A DNA stretch of 64,000 nucleotides, from the NCBI RefSeq assembly GCF_010586825.1, contig NZ_JAAAGB010000006.1, forward strand, positions 1-64,000, in the 5' to 3' direction. Below, one piece after another: positions 16,661-26,898 of the stretch. The position numbers and the translations under genes are program-made. How positions within the stretch are numbered: position 1 is the first letter of the stretch; every line of letters begins with the position of its first letter. The DNA is from Draconibacterium mangrovi. GTDB lineage: Bacteria > Bacteroidota > Bacteroidia > Bacteroidales > Prolixibacteraceae. Under the pieces are notes generated by a model. That model was not told the origin of the DNA, searched no databases, and saw only the letters and a program-made list of their open reading frames with translations.

Positions 16661-19600
16661 TGATATGATCTTGTCAGTTTTAACCTTCTCAAAAGTTATC
16701 TTGTCCTTATTACTTGCTATTAATAAAGGAAGATAAACCACAATGGACAAAAGAGAAAAAATTAATCCACCCATAGCTCCAACGGCAAAAGCAAACCAGA
16801 AAACTTCTTTTTGGCCGCCCCAGATAAATGGAATCAATCCTAAAACCGTGGAAAGTATGGTTAAGGTAATGGCGACAATTTTGTTGTTAAAAGCTTTCAG
16901 GTAATTTTCAATGCTGTAGGTTTTGTTTTTCCCTCTTACCAGGTTATTAAAATCGTTGATAATGTATATGGCGGCATTCACCACCAATCCGCTTAACAGA
17001 ATAAACGAAGCAAATCCTCCCTGGTCGAAATTAAAATCGAAGAGGTAAAAAGTAAGGAAAACGCCGATAAACGAGATGGGAATTAAGCTGATTACCGCCA
17101 ACGGTTTTAATAGCGATTCAAACAAAATAGCGGTAACAAAATAAATGATCAGGATAATAAGCAATAACAGTCCGTATTGTTTTTTATCGTTTTTGTCCCA
17201 GCTCCACCAGTTACGCTCCGGTTTTTGGGTTTTATAACCCAGCGGTAATACCTGGTTAATGGCTTCAATTTCGCGTTCCTGAACCATTTCGGCAAGCGGC
17301 CCGGGACCTATAAAATTGTAATTCAGATACATCTGGTAAACCTGGTCCTTTTTGAAAATTGATTTTCCACTCAGCCGTTTTTCGATGTCTCCGGCTTGCG
17401 ACAGTTTTTTCTGCCCCCGGCTGGTTTGAACCGGAATGTTGTAAAAATCCCAGTTGTTATACTCGCTGTTTTTTGATGAAACCAGCACCACGGGCTGTAA
17501 CTCTGTTTGGTTGTAAAAAGCATCAAGGTTGCGCGAATAAAGCTGGGTAAACAACGACCCGGTGTAATCCGAATAACGCAGATTATAAGCCGCGAGCAAC
17601 TCTTTATCTACGTTCAATTTATATTCATAACGCGCGTTCGATCCCCAGCTCATAGAACTGGTTATTTCTGTTTTCTCCACCCGTGGATTTTCAAGCAGTT
17701 TTGCTTCCAGTTGTTCAGCATATTTATACAACTGGTCGTAATTGTAACCGATAAGCAAAATATGGCTGTTTTTGTAATCCATGTTCAGCGAATTGGAAAA
17801 ACCTTTTCCCACCCCGTAAACAGCCCAATCCATTCCACCTAAGGAAATCGCTTTCGATTCAATCTGACTTTTGAGCAAATACGGGAACGATGATCTTTCT
17901 GCTTCATCGGTAAACTGTATGGTAACCGACGAGTTTTTATAGCCTGTTATTCGTGTTTCAAACTGCGCCACCTCATCAAAAAGGCTAATGTATTGTTCCA
18001 TTTTTCGTACAGCATCATTTAACTGATGAATGGTGCAACCTTCCGGCATTTGCCCTCTTACGTATAACGTGGTTTTTCCCGGATCGGAATAAAAGCTTCC
18101 CTCAAAAACGTGCTCGGTAAACAGGCGTAAACTTCCGCCCATTACCTTGCTGAGAATAGGTTTAATTTCCGATTTAAACAGGTCGCCACCCAAGGTTTTA
18201 TTGTAAAATTCAGCCGTTTTTTTAGTGCTGTCTATTTCATCAGGCAATTTTCCAATTGGTATACCAAAACCAAGTATGGCCAGTATAAAAAAGGCCCAGC
18301 GGAAACGTTTTTCGAAACGAATAAAACGAAGGTAGAAGTGGTTTGAGCGGCTTATTCTTTTTAGTGTTTTTACAGGTATCGGTTTGGGTTTTGTATGATA
18401 AAGTTGCTCCATCAGTGCCGGTACCAGGAACAAGGCAATAACCAGCGAAACACTGAGGTTAATAAGCATTACATAAGTAAAATCAATGAGCATTAATTTC
18501 TGGTTTTCTTTTAGAAAGAATACCACTGATAAAGCTCCAAGCGTGGTGAGCGTGGCAGCCAGCAAGGAGATAAAAACACGTAGTCCTTTTTGCCGCTGAA
18601 GGTGACTCACCATGATTATGCTGTTGTCTATGATAATACCAAACGAAACGGTGATTCCTGCCAGCGAGTAAATATGAATTTCAACTTTAAAGAGGTAATA
18701 AAAAACGGCAGCAAAAAGCAGGTTAGCGGCCAGTGAAATAGATAACACCGCCAAAACACGAAAAGACCGGCTGGCAACTAAAACAAAAAGTAAAAGAATG
18801 AGTAACGAAAAAAGCGTACGGTAACCTATTTTTTCCAGTTCTTCTTTTATGTATTCGGTTGAATCGGAAGCGATCATTACGGAATAACCCATCGGGAGTT
18901 TTTCCTGAATTAGCAGAAGCTGGTCTTTTATTTCGCCGGCCAGTTTTAGCTGGTTTTCTCCCTGTGCAGCATAAACCACCAGGTTGATCGTGTTTTTGCC
19001 GTTTATGCGGTAGTAGGAGGTAGGTGGTTTTTCCTGCAATTTAACTGTGGCAATGTCGGAGAGGCGGATAATGCGACCATTTTTATTGGCCACCGGCAAA
19101 CTGATCCATTGCGAAGGTTCAATAAACTGCGTGGAAGCTAAAACCGGCACCGAAACATTGGCTCCATCGTTTTGGTTGCCTAAAAAGTTTTGATCGCCCA
19201 AACGGTTGATAACGGTGCTGATTTCGGCAGTTGTTATTCCGTAGAGTTTTAGTAACTCCGGATTGTAACAAATTTCCCATTGATTAGGCGATGCTCCGTA
19301 AAGCGAAATATCAGCAATGCCTTTAATTTTAAGCAGCTCGGGAATTACCAGCTGCTCGGCTTTGTTTTTTATATAATAAGTAGATGAGTTGGCGTTAAGA
19401 GTAAGCACCATAAACGAAACCTGGTCGTCTTCATCAGCGGCGTTGGTGGTAATTTCCGGGTAGCTCATTTCGGCTGGCAGATTACTCCGCAGTTGCCGTA
19501 TCAGCGTTGACACCTCGTAACGTTTTTGGTTCAAATTAACCGATTTGTCAAACTCAATAACTACACTGCCCGAACCTACCGAAGAAGTGGATTCTATGGA

Positions 19601-19837
19601 TTTAATCCGGCTGACTTTCCCCAGCACCCCTTCAATTTTTGAGGTTTCCTGCTCAATAACTTTTGGTGAAGCATTGGGCCAGTAAAAGCTAATGTTTAGC
19701 TGTGGTAAACTACGGCTGGGCTTAAACCGGATATCCAACTGTGGAATAAAGGCCAGGCCGATAATAACAAATGCAAGAAATACCACTATTATGGAGAAGG
19801 AGGAAAATGCTTTCTTATTTGAAATTGTTTTTTGCAC
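16640..19837 (-). CDS. RND-family efflux permease (second subunit)
   Basis: 1065 residues, full length for an inner-membrane RND pump: N-terminal membrane helix, porter domain with the DP(N)WELQ-like NQWEICYNPELLKLYGIT, TM2-6 cluster, second porter half, TM8-12. The TM4 proton-relay segment reads FGIIIDNSIIMVSH (about residue 400), so one of the two Asp of AcrB is Asn. The start is GTG and shares one base with the stop of the upstream permease (TAGTG), so the two are translationally coupled and probably form a mixed trimer, as in MdtBC. The adaptor is at 24228-25313; no outer-membrane factor is present. Cargo unknown, perhaps the peptides of this cluster. Confidence 0.9.
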   Translation of the reverse strand: MQKTISNKKAFSSFSIIVVFLAFVIIGLAFIPQLDIRFKPSRSLPQLNISFYWPNASPKVIEQETSKIEGVLGKVSRIKSIESTSSVGSGSVVIEFDKSVNLNQKRYEVSTLIRQLRSNLPAEMSYPEITTNAADEDDQVSFMVLTLNANSSTYYIKNKAEQLVIPELLKIKGIADISLYGASPNQWEICYNPELLKLYGITTAEISTVINRLGDQNFLGNQNDGANVSVPVLASTQFIEPSQWISLPVANKNGRIIRLSDIATVKLQEKPPTSYYRINGKNTINLVVYAAQGENQLKLAGEIKDQLLLIQEKLPMGYSVMIASDSTEYIKEELEKIGYRTLFSLLILLLFVLVASRSFRVLAVLSISLAANLLFAAVFYYLFKVEIHIYSLAGITVSFGIIIDNSIIMVSHLQRQKGLRVFISLLAATLTTLGALSVVFFLKENQKLMLIDFTYVMLINLSVSLVIALFLVPALMEQLYHTKPKPIPVKTLKRISRSNHFYLRFIRFEKRFRWAFFILAILGFGIPIGKLPDEIDSTKKTAEFYNKTLGGDLFKSEIKPILSKVMGGSLRLFTEHVFEGSFYSDPGKTTLYVRGQMPEGCTIHQLNDAVRKMEQYISLFDEVAQFETRITGYKNSSVTIQFTDEAERSSFPYLLKSQIESKAISLGGMDWAVYGVGKGFSNSLNMDYKNSHILLIGYNYDQLYKYAEQLEAKLLENPRVEKTEITSSMSWGSNARYEYKLNVDKELLAAYNLRYSDYTGSLFTQLYSRNLDAFYNQTELQPVVLVSSKNSEYNNWDFYNIPVQTSRGQKKLSQAGDIEKRLSGKSIFKKDQVYQMYLNYNFIGPGPLAEMVQEREIEAINQVLPLGYKTQKPERNWWSWDKNDKKQYGLLLLIILIIYFVTAILFESLLKPLAVISLIPISFIGVFLTFYLFDFNFDQGGFASFILLSGLVVNAAIYIINDFNNLVRGKNKTYSIENYLKAFNNKIVAITLTILSTVLGLIPFIWGGQKEVFWFAFAVGAMGGLIFSLLSIVVYLPLLIASNKDKITFEKVKTDKIISLPPGKS

Positions 19838-22800
19838 TATCTCCCTTTTTTCAACAAATTATACATCATCGGAATAAAGAACAAACTAACCAGTGTTCCC
19901 AGCAGCATTCCTCCTATGATTGCCAGTGCCAGTGGTTGTTGCAATTCAGCACCCATTCCTTTCTGAAAAAGGAAAGGCAGCATGGCCAGGATGGTGGTTA
20001 AACTGGTCATAATAATCGGTTTTAAACGCCGGTGTCCGGCTTCCATAACCGAACGAATCAAGGAATAACCTGAATCGTGCAACTTGTTCATGGTGTCGAT
20101 TTTCAGAATGGAATCGTTGATGATAATTCCGGCCATTACAATAATTCCAATGGCCGACATAATATTAATTCCTGCACCAAAAAGTTTCAATGCCAGAAAT
20201 GCACCATACAAGTCGATCGGAACTTCAAGCAATACAATTACGGGTAAAACAAACGACTCGAACTGCGCGGCCAGAATAAAGTAAAGCAAGAGTAAACTAA
20301 CGCCAATAATCAACAGTAATTCTGTTAGCATGGCACGGTTTGAAAGTATTGACCCACCAAACGAAAGATCGAAAGAGGTGTGATTTGCTGCAATGGTTTT
20401 TATATCCGCCGAAACCGTTTTAAAATCGCCGGGATCGATCTCAAATTCCACCGGGAAATATTCATTATCCTTACCGGCAACAATAGATTTTAGCCCCGAA
20501 CCACTATTCACTTTTACCAATCCCGACAAGGGAATTTCCTCATTGTTCTGATTCCGTACCTGGATATTTTGGATGATCTGATAAACCGATTGATACGAGT
20601 TTCCTATGCTAACCGGAACAAACATATTATTGTTGTTAATGGTAAACACCGTATTTACATTAAAAGCACTTTTTACTTCGCGGTAGAGTTCGTCGTTGTC
20701 AACCTCGTAAAACATCAGTTTCTCCGGATCGGTTTCCAGCAAAATCAATTGTCGTGTTATCAGTTTCGATTGCAAACTGTTATGATAGTTTTTATCCAGA
20801 TCGGCTAACAAGGCAGAAAGCTCATCGAGGTAATTTTTATTGCCCGGATTAAAATGCGAAAAACGGGCGATAAGCGGTGCTTCCGATTTCCCAAAAGCCA
20901 GGTTAAACAGGTTATCAGCTTCTGTAAAACTGAAATCTGCATCCGGGAAATGACCGGAGAAATACGTACTTAATACCTTGATCATTTTTGATAAACGGGC
21001 CGGCGATTCAGCTTTTATTATCAGCTTGTTTTCAGTTGTTCCGGCATCCTCTCCACTGTTTAACAGGTATTGTTGTTTTCCTGCTTCTTCAATGATATAA
21101 ACTGGTTCTGTAGACAGTGAAACCATTAATTCGTTTACCCGTTTGTTATTTTCTTCGAGGGTGAGCGGTTCGTTCCAGTCGATTTTTAAAACTATTTCAT
21201 CCTGACTAACTTCCGGGAATCGCGAGGTTGTTAACATTCGACCTAATACCGCCGCACCAGCTAATAACAAGATTACAAGTCCGATAGTGGCAGCCTGGTT
21301 GCGTAGTACAAACTTTAATCCGCGCTCATACAAGCGATAATAACCGGGATCTTTTTGGCGCTTTTGTTTTTCCTGTTTCGTTTTTGAATAAAACAGCCGG
21401 TAAAGGGTGGGGAGGAGAGTGATTGAAACCAGCAGCGAAATACTCAGGCCAATAGTTACTGCAATGGCCTGATCGAAAAACAAGGCTCCTGCCATTCCTT
21501 TCATAAAGATTAAAGGAATAAAAACAGCGCAGGTGGTAAGTACCGAACTGATTAAGGGCCGGATAACTTCGTTTGTTCCCACTTCGCACGCCCGTGACAA
21601 AGTAAAATGCCGGTCGCGGTATTGCGTAATATTATCGATTACAATAATCGAATTATCGATCATCATTCCAACGCCAAGTATCAATCCTGAAAGCGAAATA
21701 ATGTTGATGGAGAGTTTAAACAGGTAAAAGAAAAAGAGGGCGAGTAACAGCGAAACCGGGATGCTGATACCGATTAGCCAGGGAGCTTTTCGTTCGCGCA
21801 GAAATACAAATAGTATCAGAAAAGCAAGCATTCCGCCGATTAGCAGGCTTTGTCCCAGGTTATTGATGGAATATTCCAATAGTTTCGACTGATCGCGGGT
21901 GATCGTAAATTCCAGTTCGGGGTAATCTTCTTTAAAATAACCGACCAACTCATTCAGCTCGTCTTTTAAGTCAGCCATTTTTGCGTCGGATTGTTTAATC
22001 ACTGCCAGGCTAATTGCACTTTCTGAATTGATCTTTATGTTCCCCTGTGGTTTTTGTGGCTGAAGACCCACATGGGCAATTTCCGATAGCGACACCACTT
22101 TCCCGTTCAGGTTTACTGGAATTTCGGCAATCTCTGAAACATCGCGAAGCCGCGTGTTAAAGCGGATGTTGTACTGGTATTGTCCATCGCGTACTAAGAG
22201 GTTTCCCAAATCAATATTGTTATTATTCAGCTCCTGCTCCAGTTGCGAAATGGTAAACGTGCCGTTTTGCAGGTAAGCAGCGTGCGGTGTTATTTTAATT
22301 TCGGGGTATTGTAAACCACTCATATCCACCAATGCCACTTCCGGTAGCTGTTCCAGACGCTTTCGTATCACCTGGCTGGTGAAATTACTCAGTTGCAGAA
22401 ATTCCTCTTTGTTGCCCGTTATTAGTTCCTGTTTTTTATTTACCATCAGGTAGAAAACGGGAATATCCGAAGCGCTGGCTCTTATAACTTCCGGGCGGCT
22501 CATATTGCGCGGAAGATAATTCATGGCCTTATCCACTTTTTCGTTCACCTCAATGGAAGCCAGATCAATAGAAGTTCCGTGTTTAAAGCGCAGTTCTATC
22601 CAGGCTGTTCCGTCGCGTGTTTCGCTTTTCATCTCCTCAATGTGGTTCACTTCTTTCAGCACACTGCGGATTTGTTTTACAACCGTATTTTCCAGCTGGC
22701 GTGCCGGCATTTCGTTCAATGGTATCCGGATGGAGATAACAGGAATATCGATGTCGGGCATTAAGGAAACCGGAATTTGTACAGTGGTGGCTAGTCCTAT

Positions 22801-22863
22801 CAGAAGAAAAGCCAGAAATGCCATTGTAACAGCTATAGGTCTATGAATCAGGAATTTTACCAT
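19837..22863 (-). CDS. RND-family efflux permease (first subunit)
   Basis: 1008 residues. Typical start MVKFLIHRPIAVTMAFLAF, beta-strand ISIRIPLNEMPARQLENTVV, the porter repeat PEIKITPHAAYLQNGTFTIS, 12 membrane helices in two sets. TM4 carries GMMIDNSIIVIDN (about residue 400) and TM10 GIIINDSILKID (about 913), so the relay residues again differ from AcrB (Asp-Asn, Asn-Asp). It ends on the stop that overlaps the GTG of the second permease. A 6-bladed propeller gene lies between it and the adaptor gene, which is unusual for an RND operon. Exports small molecules or peptides by proton antiport; substrate not determinable. Confidence 0.9.
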   Translation of the reverse strand: MVKFLIHRPIAVTMAFLAFLLIGLATTVQIPVSLMPDIDIPVISIRIPLNEMPARQLENTVVKQIRSVLKEVNHIEEMKSETRDGTAWIELRFKHGTSIDLASIEVNEKVDKAMNYLPRNMSRPEVIRASASDIPVFYLMVNKKQELITGNKEEFLQLSNFTSQVIRKRLEQLPEVALVDMSGLQYPEIKITPHAAYLQNGTFTISQLEQELNNNNIDLGNLLVRDGQYQYNIRFNTRLRDVSEIAEIPVNLNGKVVSLSEIAHVGLQPQKPQGNIKINSESAISLAVIKQSDAKMADLKDELNELVGYFKEDYPELEFTITRDQSKLLEYSINNLGQSLLIGGMLAFLILFVFLRERKAPWLIGISIPVSLLLALFFFYLFKLSINIISLSGLILGVGMMIDNSIIVIDNITQYRDRHFTLSRACEVGTNEVIRPLISSVLTTCAVFIPLIFMKGMAGALFFDQAIAVTIGLSISLLVSITLLPTLYRLFYSKTKQEKQKRQKDPGYYRLYERGLKFVLRNQAATIGLVILLLAGAAVLGRMLTTSRFPEVSQDEIVLKIDWNEPLTLEENNKRVNELMVSLSTEPVYIIEEAGKQQYLLNSGEDAGTTENKLIIKAESPARLSKMIKVLSTYFSGHFPDADFSFTEADNLFNLAFGKSEAPLIARFSHFNPGNKNYLDELSALLADLDKNYHNSLQSKLITRQLILLETDPEKLMFYEVDNDELYREVKSAFNVNTVFTINNNNMFVPVSIGNSYQSVYQIIQNIQVRNQNNEEIPLSGLVKVNSGSGLKSIVAGKDNEYFPVEFEIDPGDFKTVSADIKTIAANHTSFDLSFGGSILSNRAMLTELLLIIGVSLLLLYFILAAQFESFVLPVIVLLEVPIDLYGAFLALKLFGAGINIMSAIGIIVMAGIIINDSILKIDTMNKLHDSGYSLIRSVMEAGHRRLKPIIMTSLTTILAMLPFLFQKGMGAELQQPLALAIIGGMLLGTLVSLFFIPMMYNLLKKGR

Positions 22864-22935
22864 AGATTTGTATTATTTCGCAACCAGATTGATTCTAATA
22901 TAAATGCATAAATAAGATGAATTACGGTGCAAGAT

Positions 22936-24195
22936 TTATTTTAACAATGCTAGCATAATCACTGGATTATCGTCTTTTCTTAGAGAATCAAACACTTGTT
23001 TCAATTGTTGTTCGTTTTGTTGTTGATCTCCTGATTCTTGAGCATTTAGCTTGTTATAAATCTCTTTCAAGTCTGAAGCACTAATTGAACAAGCATACTC
23101 ATTAAAATTGTAACTTGTTTTACGCATATCAAATGGTATCCCTCCCAAAATGTCGTTTGTAATCTCGCTTATATTTATATTCTGGTTGAATATTTTCGTG
23201 TATTTATCGTATATTCCGAGGAAGGATGAGCCTTTTGAATCATATTTTAAAAATATGTGATCAGATGTTTCAAAGAATCCCCAGATTAAGGTTTTGTCTT
23301 TAACCTCATTATATTTGATCAATCCAGAACTAAGTTCCAGATTATCTTTGAGTGTCCATTTGTTATTACCTATATTTATTATTGCATGTGGTTCAAGATC
23401 TTGCTCGTTGATTGAGAATATAGTGTCGTTAAAATCTGCCTTATAATAATCTTTCCCCTCAAAATTATATGTGGACTCTTTCCCCATGCTAATTCCAAAC
23501 ATTTTAGGACTTTTAGAAACCTTAAATATATCATGGTTTTCAAATGTCTTTTTTAAAACACCGCTTTGTTTATCTAATAAAGCTAGTTTATATTTAGAAT
23601 TACCATATGCATTTCCGTATGTGATAAATAGATCGCCAGTTTTGGAGCGTATTCCAAAAGATTCGGCATTTCCTGTTGAGGTGTTAAGGAAAGGATCGTC
23701 AAAGTTTCTTATAAAATTTCCATCAAAATCATATTTGAAGATTTTGTGTTGATGTAGGCCATAAATATAAATGAAGTGATTTTTTTCATCGGCCTTGAAA
23801 AACTTGCATTGACATTCTCCAGGCCCCCTTCCAACTTGATTAATTTGACAAATAAATTTTCCCGCCTTGTTAAATCTCAAGACTTTTCCACCATTTCCAA
23901 CAAAGATCTCATTTTGCGTTAATTTTATGGAATATCGCCTGCCTATCAAACATTCGTCTTTAGTCTCTAGCGGTATGAATTTTATTTTAGTAGCAATTTC
24001 CGATAACTTTAAAATATTAAAGTGATTCTTTTCTGACTCTTGAAACTGTATGACGAAAGGTTCCTGTACAATTCCCATATTATGTTTTTCCTCTATTATT
24101 ACGCGTTGAGTCTCTTTTGGTTTTTCTTTTTGGGGAGTTTGAGAATTACATGCATATAATGCAATTATTATGAAAAATAAGAAACAAGTTTTCAT
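22936..24195 (-). CDS. 6-bladed beta-propeller lipoprotein (inside the RND operon)
   Basis: About 419 residues from ATG 24195; a TTG 15 bases earlier is less likely. The lipobox is ALYAC. A short linker is followed by ILKLSEIATKIKFIPLETKD, the entry strand of the 6-bladed beta-propeller (formerly DUF5128) family, then blades with RFNKAGKFICQINQVGRGPG and IKYDFDGNFIRNF-like strands. The C-terminus is DDNPVIMLALLK, the family signature shared by all five propellers of the cluster. Unlike the other four it is not preceded by a precursor peptide; it separates the adaptor gene from the first permease. Probably faces the periplasm or the cell surface and binds a peptide or glycan ligand. Confidence 0.8.
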   Translation of the reverse strand: MKTCFLFFIIIALYACNSQTPQKEKPKETQRVIIEEKHNMGIVQEPFVIQFQESEKNHFNILKLSEIATKIKFIPLETKDECLIGRRYSIKLTQNEIFVGNGGKVLRFNKAGKFICQINQVGRGPGECQCKFFKADEKNHFIYIYGLHQHKIFKYDFDGNFIRNFDDPFLNTSTGNAESFGIRSKTGDLFITYGNAYGNSKYKLALLDKQSGVLKKTFENHDIFKVSKSPKMFGISMGKESTYNFEGKDYYKADFNDTIFSINEQDLEPHAIINIGNNKWTLKDNLELSSGLIKYNEVKDKTLIWGFFETSDHIFLKYDSKGSSFLGIYDKYTKIFNQNINISEITNDILGGIPFDMRKTSYNFNEYACSISASDLKEIYNKLNAQESGDQQQNEQQLKQVFDSLRKDDNPVIMLALLK

Positions 24196-24227
24196 AATGT
24201 TAGTTTTCAAGATTAGTAATACATATT

Positions 24228-25313
24228 TTATTCTATTTCCACTTCCGATTCGTGTGCCAGGTTTAAATTATTCGACACAATTACCGTGTCGCCGGCTGAA
24301 AGTGTCGCCCCTTCAGCAGCTACTACTGCATATTCATTTTCGTTTTCGTTAAGTACGTTTATGTAGGTCCAGTAAGCAATACCCTGGGTGTAGCGGAAAA
24401 GCACCTCGCGGTTCTGACGCAATACAACCGCTTCTTTAGGAACAACCAATTGATCGGGTATCGCCTGTTTTATACTTACTTTTACATTCATCCCCTGCAT
24501 GTATTCTCCGGGATTCTCCACTTCCGCTTTTAGCCAAATCAGTCCATTTTCATCGATTTTTGGATCAATTTCACAAATTTTACCTTTAGTATTACTGGCG
24601 CCTGAAATAGGCGAGATAGTTACATCTTGTCCTAATTTCACTTTTGAGATTTCGGTTTCAAGCAAAGGAAAATCGATGTAGAAATGTTGATCATTGATGA
24701 GTGTACAAAAAGGTTCTGAAGTGTTAGCCTGCTCAAAAGGTTTTTGTTTAACACCCGATACTTTCCCGGAGAAAGGTGCTTTTAGCGATGTTTTATCTAA
24801 TTGCAGCCGGGCCTCATCAAAAGTTACCAGTGCCTGGTTATAACCCGAGCGGATATCGGCAATCGCTTCATGTTCTTTGGAATAAACCGTGTCGGTAGTA
24901 GAGTAGCCCACCCCAATTAAAGCGTCCAGCTTGTCAATTTTGGCCTGTTCCAGAGTAATGTCGGCCTTTTTCATATTAAGACGATAGGACTCATTGTCCA
25001 GACTGGCAATAACATCATTTTTATTAATGATATTCCCGTTCTTCACATTAATGGTAGCTAATGAGCCGGAAACTTCGAAATAAAGTTCAGCTTGTTGTGA
25101 AGCCGATAGTTTACCATTGCTAACTATCTCTTTTAGAAAATCTTTTTCTTCGAGAGTGATTACCTCTACCGTGTTTTTTTCTTCAGGAAGTGCTTCCTTG
25201 TTTACTTCTGCAGAAGCATTGGGTTTGTTTGTGCACGCCATAGTAATAAATAATGCGAATACTAAAAGAACTGCAACTTGCAGAATCGATTGATAGAAGT
25301 GCTTAAGTTTCAT
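24228..25313 (-). CDS. RND efflux periplasmic adaptor (membrane-fusion protein)
   Basis: About 361 residues from ATG 25313, giving a lipoprotein signal with TMAC (C27). Then a lipoyl/barrel-sandwich half (GKLSASQQAELYFEVSGSLA, ASLDNESYRLNMKKADITLE), a short hairpin, the second half (LKAPFSGKVSG), a beta-barrel and a membrane-proximal domain (VVPKEAVVLRQNREVLFRYT). It links the RND permeases encoded downstream to an outer-membrane channel not found in the window. Same strand, 32 bases after it comes the propeller gene. Assignment is secure. Confidence 0.9.
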   Translation of the reverse strand: MKLKHFYQSILQVAVLLVFALFITMACTNKPNASAEVNKEALPEEKNTVEVITLEEKDFLKEIVSNGKLSASQQAELYFEVSGSLATINVKNGNIINKNDVIASLDNESYRLNMKKADITLEQAKIDKLDALIGVGYSTTDTVYSKEHEAIADIRSGYNQALVTFDEARLQLDKTSLKAPFSGKVSGVKQKPFEQANTSEPFCTLINDQHFYIDFPLLETEISKVKLGQDVTISPISGASNTKGKICEIDPKIDENGLIWLKAEVENPGEYMQGMNVKVSIKQAIPDQLVVPKEAVVLRQNREVLFRYTQGIAYWTYINVLNENENEYAVVAAEGATLSAGDTVIVSNNLNLAHESEVEIE

Positions 25314-25359
25314 TCTGTTTTGGTTTTGTTGAGATTTTGAATTTAACAAAAATATGTCT

Positions 25360-26892
25360 TTAACCACTGTTTAATACAGCCATTCCTTTTGTGGTTTCAA
25401 GTTGGTTAAGTTTAAGATTGGGACTTTCTACCAGCCATTTGTTAATAATCTCCTGTTCATCTGATCGGTTACTATCGTCCAGGATGATTCTGGTGCTGTT
25501 ATTAAAATATTTCTTTAGTAGTGGTATGGCCGGATAGCGTGAATTCTTTTGTAATTGACCGGGGGGGCCGTCAACCAAAAGTATGTCAATTTCATTTATT
25601 TTTGTTTCAATAATATCTGTGTCATACCACAGCCACTCTTCACCATCAATGTATACACTTTTCAAAGGGGTATGAACTAAAGTCACATACTTTTCGAGAC
25701 CATGTTCTTTTAAATCTGCCAGCGTTGCTTCATGAAATTGTTTGTCATGTTCAACTGAGATAAATTGTTTTATTATTTTGTTTTTTGCCAGGTAGCCTCC
25801 GACTAGCGTTGATAATCCACTTCCGCATTCAACAATTGTAGCAGGTTTGTTTTCCTTTATCAACTCAAGTAAGTTGTAAATAAAATCGGGTAACACAGCC
25901 CATGGTTTGTGAAAAGGTAGTGCAATTTTCGTTTGTAATTGATCGTTTATTTTACTGATATAAACCTGTTGTTTGCTTCGGTTGCTTTGTGCTATTTGAT
26001 ACTCTTTTAGAATATATTTCAAAAGACTTTTTAAAAAGTTGGCCAATTGTAAAGAATCATATATGCATTTGTCATAATTCGATTCCATCAAATGATTTGC
26101 CCAGTTTTTGAGCTGTTCAAATTCAGCCATATCTTTAACCTGGAACCGATTCATTAATGCGAGATGAACTCTTTTCTCGTTTTGGGTTACATCTTCTTTT
26201 AACAATTTCAACTGTTTCAGAATTACCTTTCCTACTACTTCAAATTGACCTGACTTATGTGCTGATGAAATTTGCTCCGGATGCCGGCGATATTGTAATA
26301 AAACTTCCTGAATATTAGTAACGGGAAACATAAGGGCAGCTTTTACCAAAAAATCATAATCGCCTGCATAACGGTATGAATTATCGTACTTAAGGTTATA
26401 TTTTGTAAGGAATTCTTTTCGTAAAAAAACAGTAGGATGCCGGAACATAATATTACTCATTGACCAAACCTTTATTTCATCATAATCCTCAGGAGCGGTA
26501 ATAATCTCATCACTATTCAATACCTGAGCAAAACTACCACATAATCCAAATTTGGTGTTGGCCTCCATAAAATCGAATTGCTTTTGGATACGATTAGGCA
26601 GAGCGACATCATCTGAGTCCATTACACAAATGTATTTGCCAACCGCCATTTCCATTCCTTCGTTTCGGGCTGTATAATTCCCTCTGTTTTCGCATTTTTT
26701 TACCAGACGTATTCTTTTGTCATGGTATGATTTGAGTATTTCAACTGTAGAATCAGTGGAGCCATCGTCGATGATGATAAATTCAAAATCGGTGAAAGAT
26801 TGAGTTAAAATACTGAGTATCGAATCCCTAACGTACTTTTCTCGATTGTAAACAGGCATTACAACGGAGACTTTGGGTAATTTTGTTAGCAT
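25360..26892 (-). CDS. GT2 glycosyltransferase fused to a methyltransferase-like domain
   Basis: 510 residues. Residues 7-200 are a GT-A family 2 transferase: VSVVMPVYNREKYVRDSILS, IIIDDGSTDST, the metal-binding VMDSDDVALPNRI, and FRHPTVFLRK. A helical spacer follows. From about 340 comes a Rossmann domain of class I methyltransferase type: IVECGSGLSTLVGGYLA (motif I), FISVEHDKQF, IDILLVDGPPG (about 440) and IILDDSNR. Glycosyltransferases are known partners of GG-leader Bacteroidales peptide systems, so it may modify the precursors or a surface glycan; the fusion suggests sugar transfer plus methylation. It follows a propeller gene by six bases, so it is in the same operon. Substrate unknown. 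Confidence 0.8.
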   Translation of the reverse strand: MLTKLPKVSVVMPVYNREKYVRDSILSILTQSFTDFEFIIIDDGSTDSTVEILKSYHDKRIRLVKKCENRGNYTARNEGMEMAVGKYICVMDSDDVALPNRIQKQFDFMEANTKFGLCGSFAQVLNSDEIITAPEDYDEIKVWSMSNIMFRHPTVFLRKEFLTKYNLKYDNSYRYAGDYDFLVKAALMFPVTNIQEVLLQYRRHPEQISSAHKSGQFEVVGKVILKQLKLLKEDVTQNEKRVHLALMNRFQVKDMAEFEQLKNWANHLMESNYDKCIYDSLQLANFLKSLLKYILKEYQIAQSNRSKQQVYISKINDQLQTKIALPFHKPWAVLPDFIYNLLELIKENKPATIVECGSGLSTLVGGYLAKNKIIKQFISVEHDKQFHEATLADLKEHGLEKYVTLVHTPLKSVYIDGEEWLWYDTDIIETKINEIDILLVDGPPGQLQKNSRYPAIPLLKKYFNNSTRIILDDSNRSDEQEIINKWLVESPNLKLNQLETTKGMAVLNSG

Positions 26893-26898
26893 AAAATT

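Noticed and set aside
16640-25313. Heavy-metal (CusA-type) RND pump
   Set aside because: No methionine-rich metal path, CusB or CusF features, and the permeases are a coupled pair of the MdtBC kind.
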